Shown: in pieces, positions 62,019 through 64,000 of the stretch
How positions within the stretch are numbered: the stretch's first letter is position 1
Layout: each line of letters starts with the position of its first letter
DNA from: Actinacidiphila bryophytorum
GTDB taxonomy: Bacteria; Actinomycetota; Actinomycetes; Streptomycetales; Streptomycetaceae
DNA length: 64,000 bases
NCBI RefSeq assembly: GCF_016916835.1
Contig: NZ_JAFFIX010000001.1
Coordinates: 682,001-746,000 of the forward strand
Direction: 5' to 3'
Made by a program: the position numbers and the translations under genes
Notes under the pieces: generated by a model
What the model was told of the DNA's origin: nothing
What the model saw: the letters and a program-made list of their open reading frames with translations, nothing else
Databases searched by the model: none

Positions 62019-63037
62019 TCCAGCCAGGACGGGGACAGGGCCGAGCGGGTCAGCAGCCGGGGGGTGCCGGGGGCGGCGGCCGGGACCGTGTAGAGGTCGG
62101 AGCCGTAGTCGCCGGGGAGGGAGTAGGCCAGGGTCTGGTCGTCGGTCCAGACGGCCTGGTCGTCGACGTTGCGGGTCTCGGCGGTGGGGTGGTCGCGGAG
62201 GGTGGCGAGGTCGAGGACGTACAGGCGCCAGGGGGCGTCGGGGGACAGGCCGGGGACGCGTTTCTTGAAGGCGATGCGGGTGCCGTCGGGGGACAGCGAG
62301 GGGCACTCGACGTTGGTGCGCAGGGTGACGGCGGTCCTCGCCGCGACGTCGCCGCGGATCAGGTAGGTGCGGCCGCCGGTCGCCGCGGTGGCGTAGAAGT
62401 GGGTGTCGTCGGCGAAGGTGACGCCCCAGTAGTTGAGGTCGGCGGCGCGCAGCCGCTTGCCGTCGCGGGTGAGGGTGTAGTCCTCCAGGGTCGGCTGCAG
62501 GTCGCCGGTCCTGGTGTCGAGGATCGAGGTGCGGGTGGAGAAGTCGGTGCCCGCGTAGGAGTCGCCGCCGACGAAGACCGTCCAGGCGGCCATGCGGCCG
62601 CTGGGGGAGACCCGGGCGCGGGTCGGGATGCCGGCCAGGCCGACGCGCCGGGTGGTGCGCAGGCGGGAGTCGAGGACGAGGGCGCGGTAGGTGTCGTTGA
62701 CCGGGCCGCGTTCGGCCTGCAGGCAGATGCCGGTGCCGGCGGCGGCGTAGAAGCGCAGGCAGCTGACCCCCGAGGCGGTGCGGGGGCCTTCCGGGTCGGC
62801 GGCCGGGACGCTGGCCAGCTCGTCGCGGTGCGGCCCCCAGGCCATGGAGCGGAAGACGATGCGCGGCCCTCCTGCGGCGGCGAGCGAGACGGTGCCGGCG
62901 TGCACGGCGGGGCCGCCGGCCTGCACCTGGTTCCTGCGGTCGGCCCGCTGGGCGGCCCGCCAGACCGCGACCCCGGCGACGGAGGCCAGCACCAGGACGC
63001 CGGCCAGCAGCACCAGCAGCCTGTCGCGCGTACTCAT
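62015..63037 (-). CDS. Membrane-anchored TolB/beta-propeller-like protein
   Basis: 340 aa from ATG 63037. One N-terminal hydrophobic helix (LLVLLAGVLVLASVAGVAVW), then a repeated-strand region with WD/TolB-like elements: SPSGRMAAWTVF, CPSLSPDGTRIAFKK and DDQAVWTDDQTLAYS. Anchored outside the membrane by its signal-anchor. Coupled to the MFS gene by ATGA (63034-63037). Function unknown; TolB-like propellers usually bind peptides or sugars. Confidence 0.75.
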   Translation of the reverse strand: MSTRDRLLVLLAGVLVLASVAGVAVWRAAQRADRRNQVQAGGPAVHAGTVSLAAAGGPRIVFRSMAWGPHRDELASVPAADPEGPRTASGVSCLRFYAAAGTGICLQAERGPVNDTYRALVLDSRLRTTRRVGLAGIPTRARVSPSGRMAAWTVFVGGDSYAGTDFSTRTSILDTRTGDLQPTLEDYTLTRDGKRLRAADLNYWGVTFADDTHFYATAATGGRTYLIRGDVAARTAVTLRTNVECPSLSPDGTRIAFKKRVPGLSPDAPWRLYVLDLATLRDHPTAETRNVDDQAVWTDDQTLAYSLPGDYGSDLYTVPAAAPGTPRLLTRSALSPSWLD

Positions 63038-64000
63038 ACCGCCTCCGCGGGCCGCAGCCGTATCGAGAGCGCGACGCTCGCCAGCAGCGCGACGGCCGCC
63101 CCGGCGAGCGCCGACCGGTCGCCGAAGGCGGTCCAGGCCGCACCGAAGGCGATGGAGCAGCAGAAGCGCGCCCCGGCCTGCCCGGTCTGTACGAGGGCGA
63201 GCCCGCTGGAGCGCAGCGCCTCGGGTACGGAACCGGCCGCGGCGGCCATCAGCACCCCGTCGGTGGCGGCGTAGAAGGCGCCGTGCAGGGCGAGTACGGC
63301 GTACGGCAGCACGCCGGCCCGCAGGTGGGACAGCAGCAGCGCGTACGCCAGCAGCAGCGCGACGTGGCCGCCGACGAAGACCCGCCAGCGGCCGAGCCGG
63401 TCGGCCCAGCGGCCGAGCGGGACGGCCAGCAGCAGGAAGGCGGCGGCGGTGCCGAGCGGCAGCAGCGCGAACCACCGGTCGGGCACGCCGAGCCGGCGCT
63501 GCAGCATGAGGTAGACGAAGGAGTCGCTGACCGTGGCGAGGCCGAGTGCCACCGCGCACAGCGCGAGCCCGCGCAGTTCTCGCCGCCCGAGCAGGGCGAC
63601 CGCGGCCCGCAGCGAGGGGCGTTCGGCTCCGGTGGCGGGGGAGGGCCGCGTGGTGCGGGACGGCACGAAGAGCAGCAGCACCAGCACGCCCACGGCGGCG
63701 ACGCAGAAGCTGACGGTGAAGACGGCGTCGTAGCCGTCGGCGGCCCGGCGCAGGATCAGGAAGGCGACCAGCGGGCCGAGCAGCGCGCCGGCGGTGTCCA
63801 TCGCCCGGTGCACCCCGAAGGCCCGGCCGCGTGCCTCCGGCGGCGAGGACAGCGAGATGAGCGCGTCGCGCGGGGCGGTGCGCAGGCCCTTGCCGGTCCG
63901 GTCGGCGGCAAGGACCGCGCCGATCAGCGGCAGGGTGTGGACGGCCGGCAGCAGCGGTTTGCACAGCGCCGACAGGCCGTAGCCGAGGGCGGCGACCTGC
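63034..64000 (-). CDS. MFS transporter (5' end outside window)
   Basis: At least 322 residues; the frame stays open to the right edge. GKGLRTAPRDALISLSSPPE corresponds to the conserved loop between TM2 and TM3, and at least ten hydrophobic segments follow (including VFTVSFCVAAVGVLVLLLFV and GVLPYAVLALHGAFYAATDG). No clear substrate motif. Translationally coupled to the following TolB-like gene, so the two may act together. Confidence 0.85.
   Translation of the reverse strand, partial: QVAALGYGLSALCKPLLPAVHTLPLIGAVLAADRTGKGLRTAPRDALISLSSPPEARGRAFGVHRAMDTAGALLGPLVAFLILRRAADGYDAVFTVSFCVAAVGVLVLLLFVPSRTTRPSPATGAERPSLRAAVALLGRRELRGLALCAVALGLATVSDSFVYLMLQRRLGVPDRWFALLPLGTAAAFLLLAVPLGRWADRLGRWRVFVGGHVALLLAYALLLSHLRAGVLPYAVLALHGAFYAATDGVLMAAAAGSVPEALRSSGLALVQTGQAGARFCCSIAFGAAWTAFGDRSALAGAAVALLASVALSIRLRPAEAV

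Overview
The window is very GC-rich, compactly packed actinomycete chromosome. Streptomyces-type ribosome binding sites, abundant GTG starts, 4-base ATGA gene overlaps, and near absence of TTA codons all point to Streptomyces or a close relative. Recognisable Streptomyces genes support this: a malR-malEFG-aglA operon, a glnA2-type glutamine synthetase-like gene, a SARP/AfsR-type regulator, an Rsm22 protein and F420-linked reductases. No rRNA, tRNA, CRISPR array, phage or complete insertion sequence was seen.

Layout. 1-5.5 kb: end of a surface/exopolysaccharide region (secreted propeller/FN3 protein cut by the window edge, GDP-mannose dehydratase and GDP-fucose synthase diverging, then a polyprenyl-phosphate sugar transferase). 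5.7-17 kb: housekeeping and small-molecule enzymes (Rsm22, CorA, a phytoene-desaturase-like oxidoreductase, Map, a lipoprotein, a stand-alone prim-pol protein, DDAH, NpdG, a quinone-reductase-like enzyme, an M50 protease). 17.5-31.9 kb: regulation and export (SARP-NB-ARC regulator, DrrAB-like ABC exporter, ECF sigma with anti-sigma, PanB, UvrA-like protein, DHA2 efflux pump with TetR regulator, exo/endonuclease-family protein). 31.9-40.2 kb: NadE and the maltose/maltodextrin uptake operon with its LacI regulator. 40.3-58.1 kb: a decayed glucanase gene, then a complete mce lipid-import locus: PucR regulator, two paralogous secreted four-cysteine proteins, a large secreted protein, Mkl/MceG ATPase, two YrbE permeases, MceA-F and four Mce-associated proteins. 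58.2-64 kb: GlnA2, a small TetR-controlled redox cluster, a TolB-like protein and an MFS transporter cut by the right edge.

The most notable observations are at the mce locus. Two of its secreted-protein genes carry the same roughly 85-bp upstream module. It contains a GGTGACA motif and, 66-67 bp further on, an inverted repeat whose arms co-vary (GTTAC/GTAAC against ATTAC/GTAAT). The adjacent PucR gene holds two in-frame TTA codons, which suggests bldA-dependent, developmentally timed lipid import. Other structural signals are a 175-bp MITE-like element with TA target duplication that supplies the last base of the npdG stop codon, a multi-copy family of about 130-160-bp repeats with 20-29-bp inverted ends, a short palindromic repeat translated in frame inside the prim-pol gene, a GH87-like gene collapsed by internal deletion, and strong hairpins placed between malE and malF and inside the 3' end of the SARP gene.
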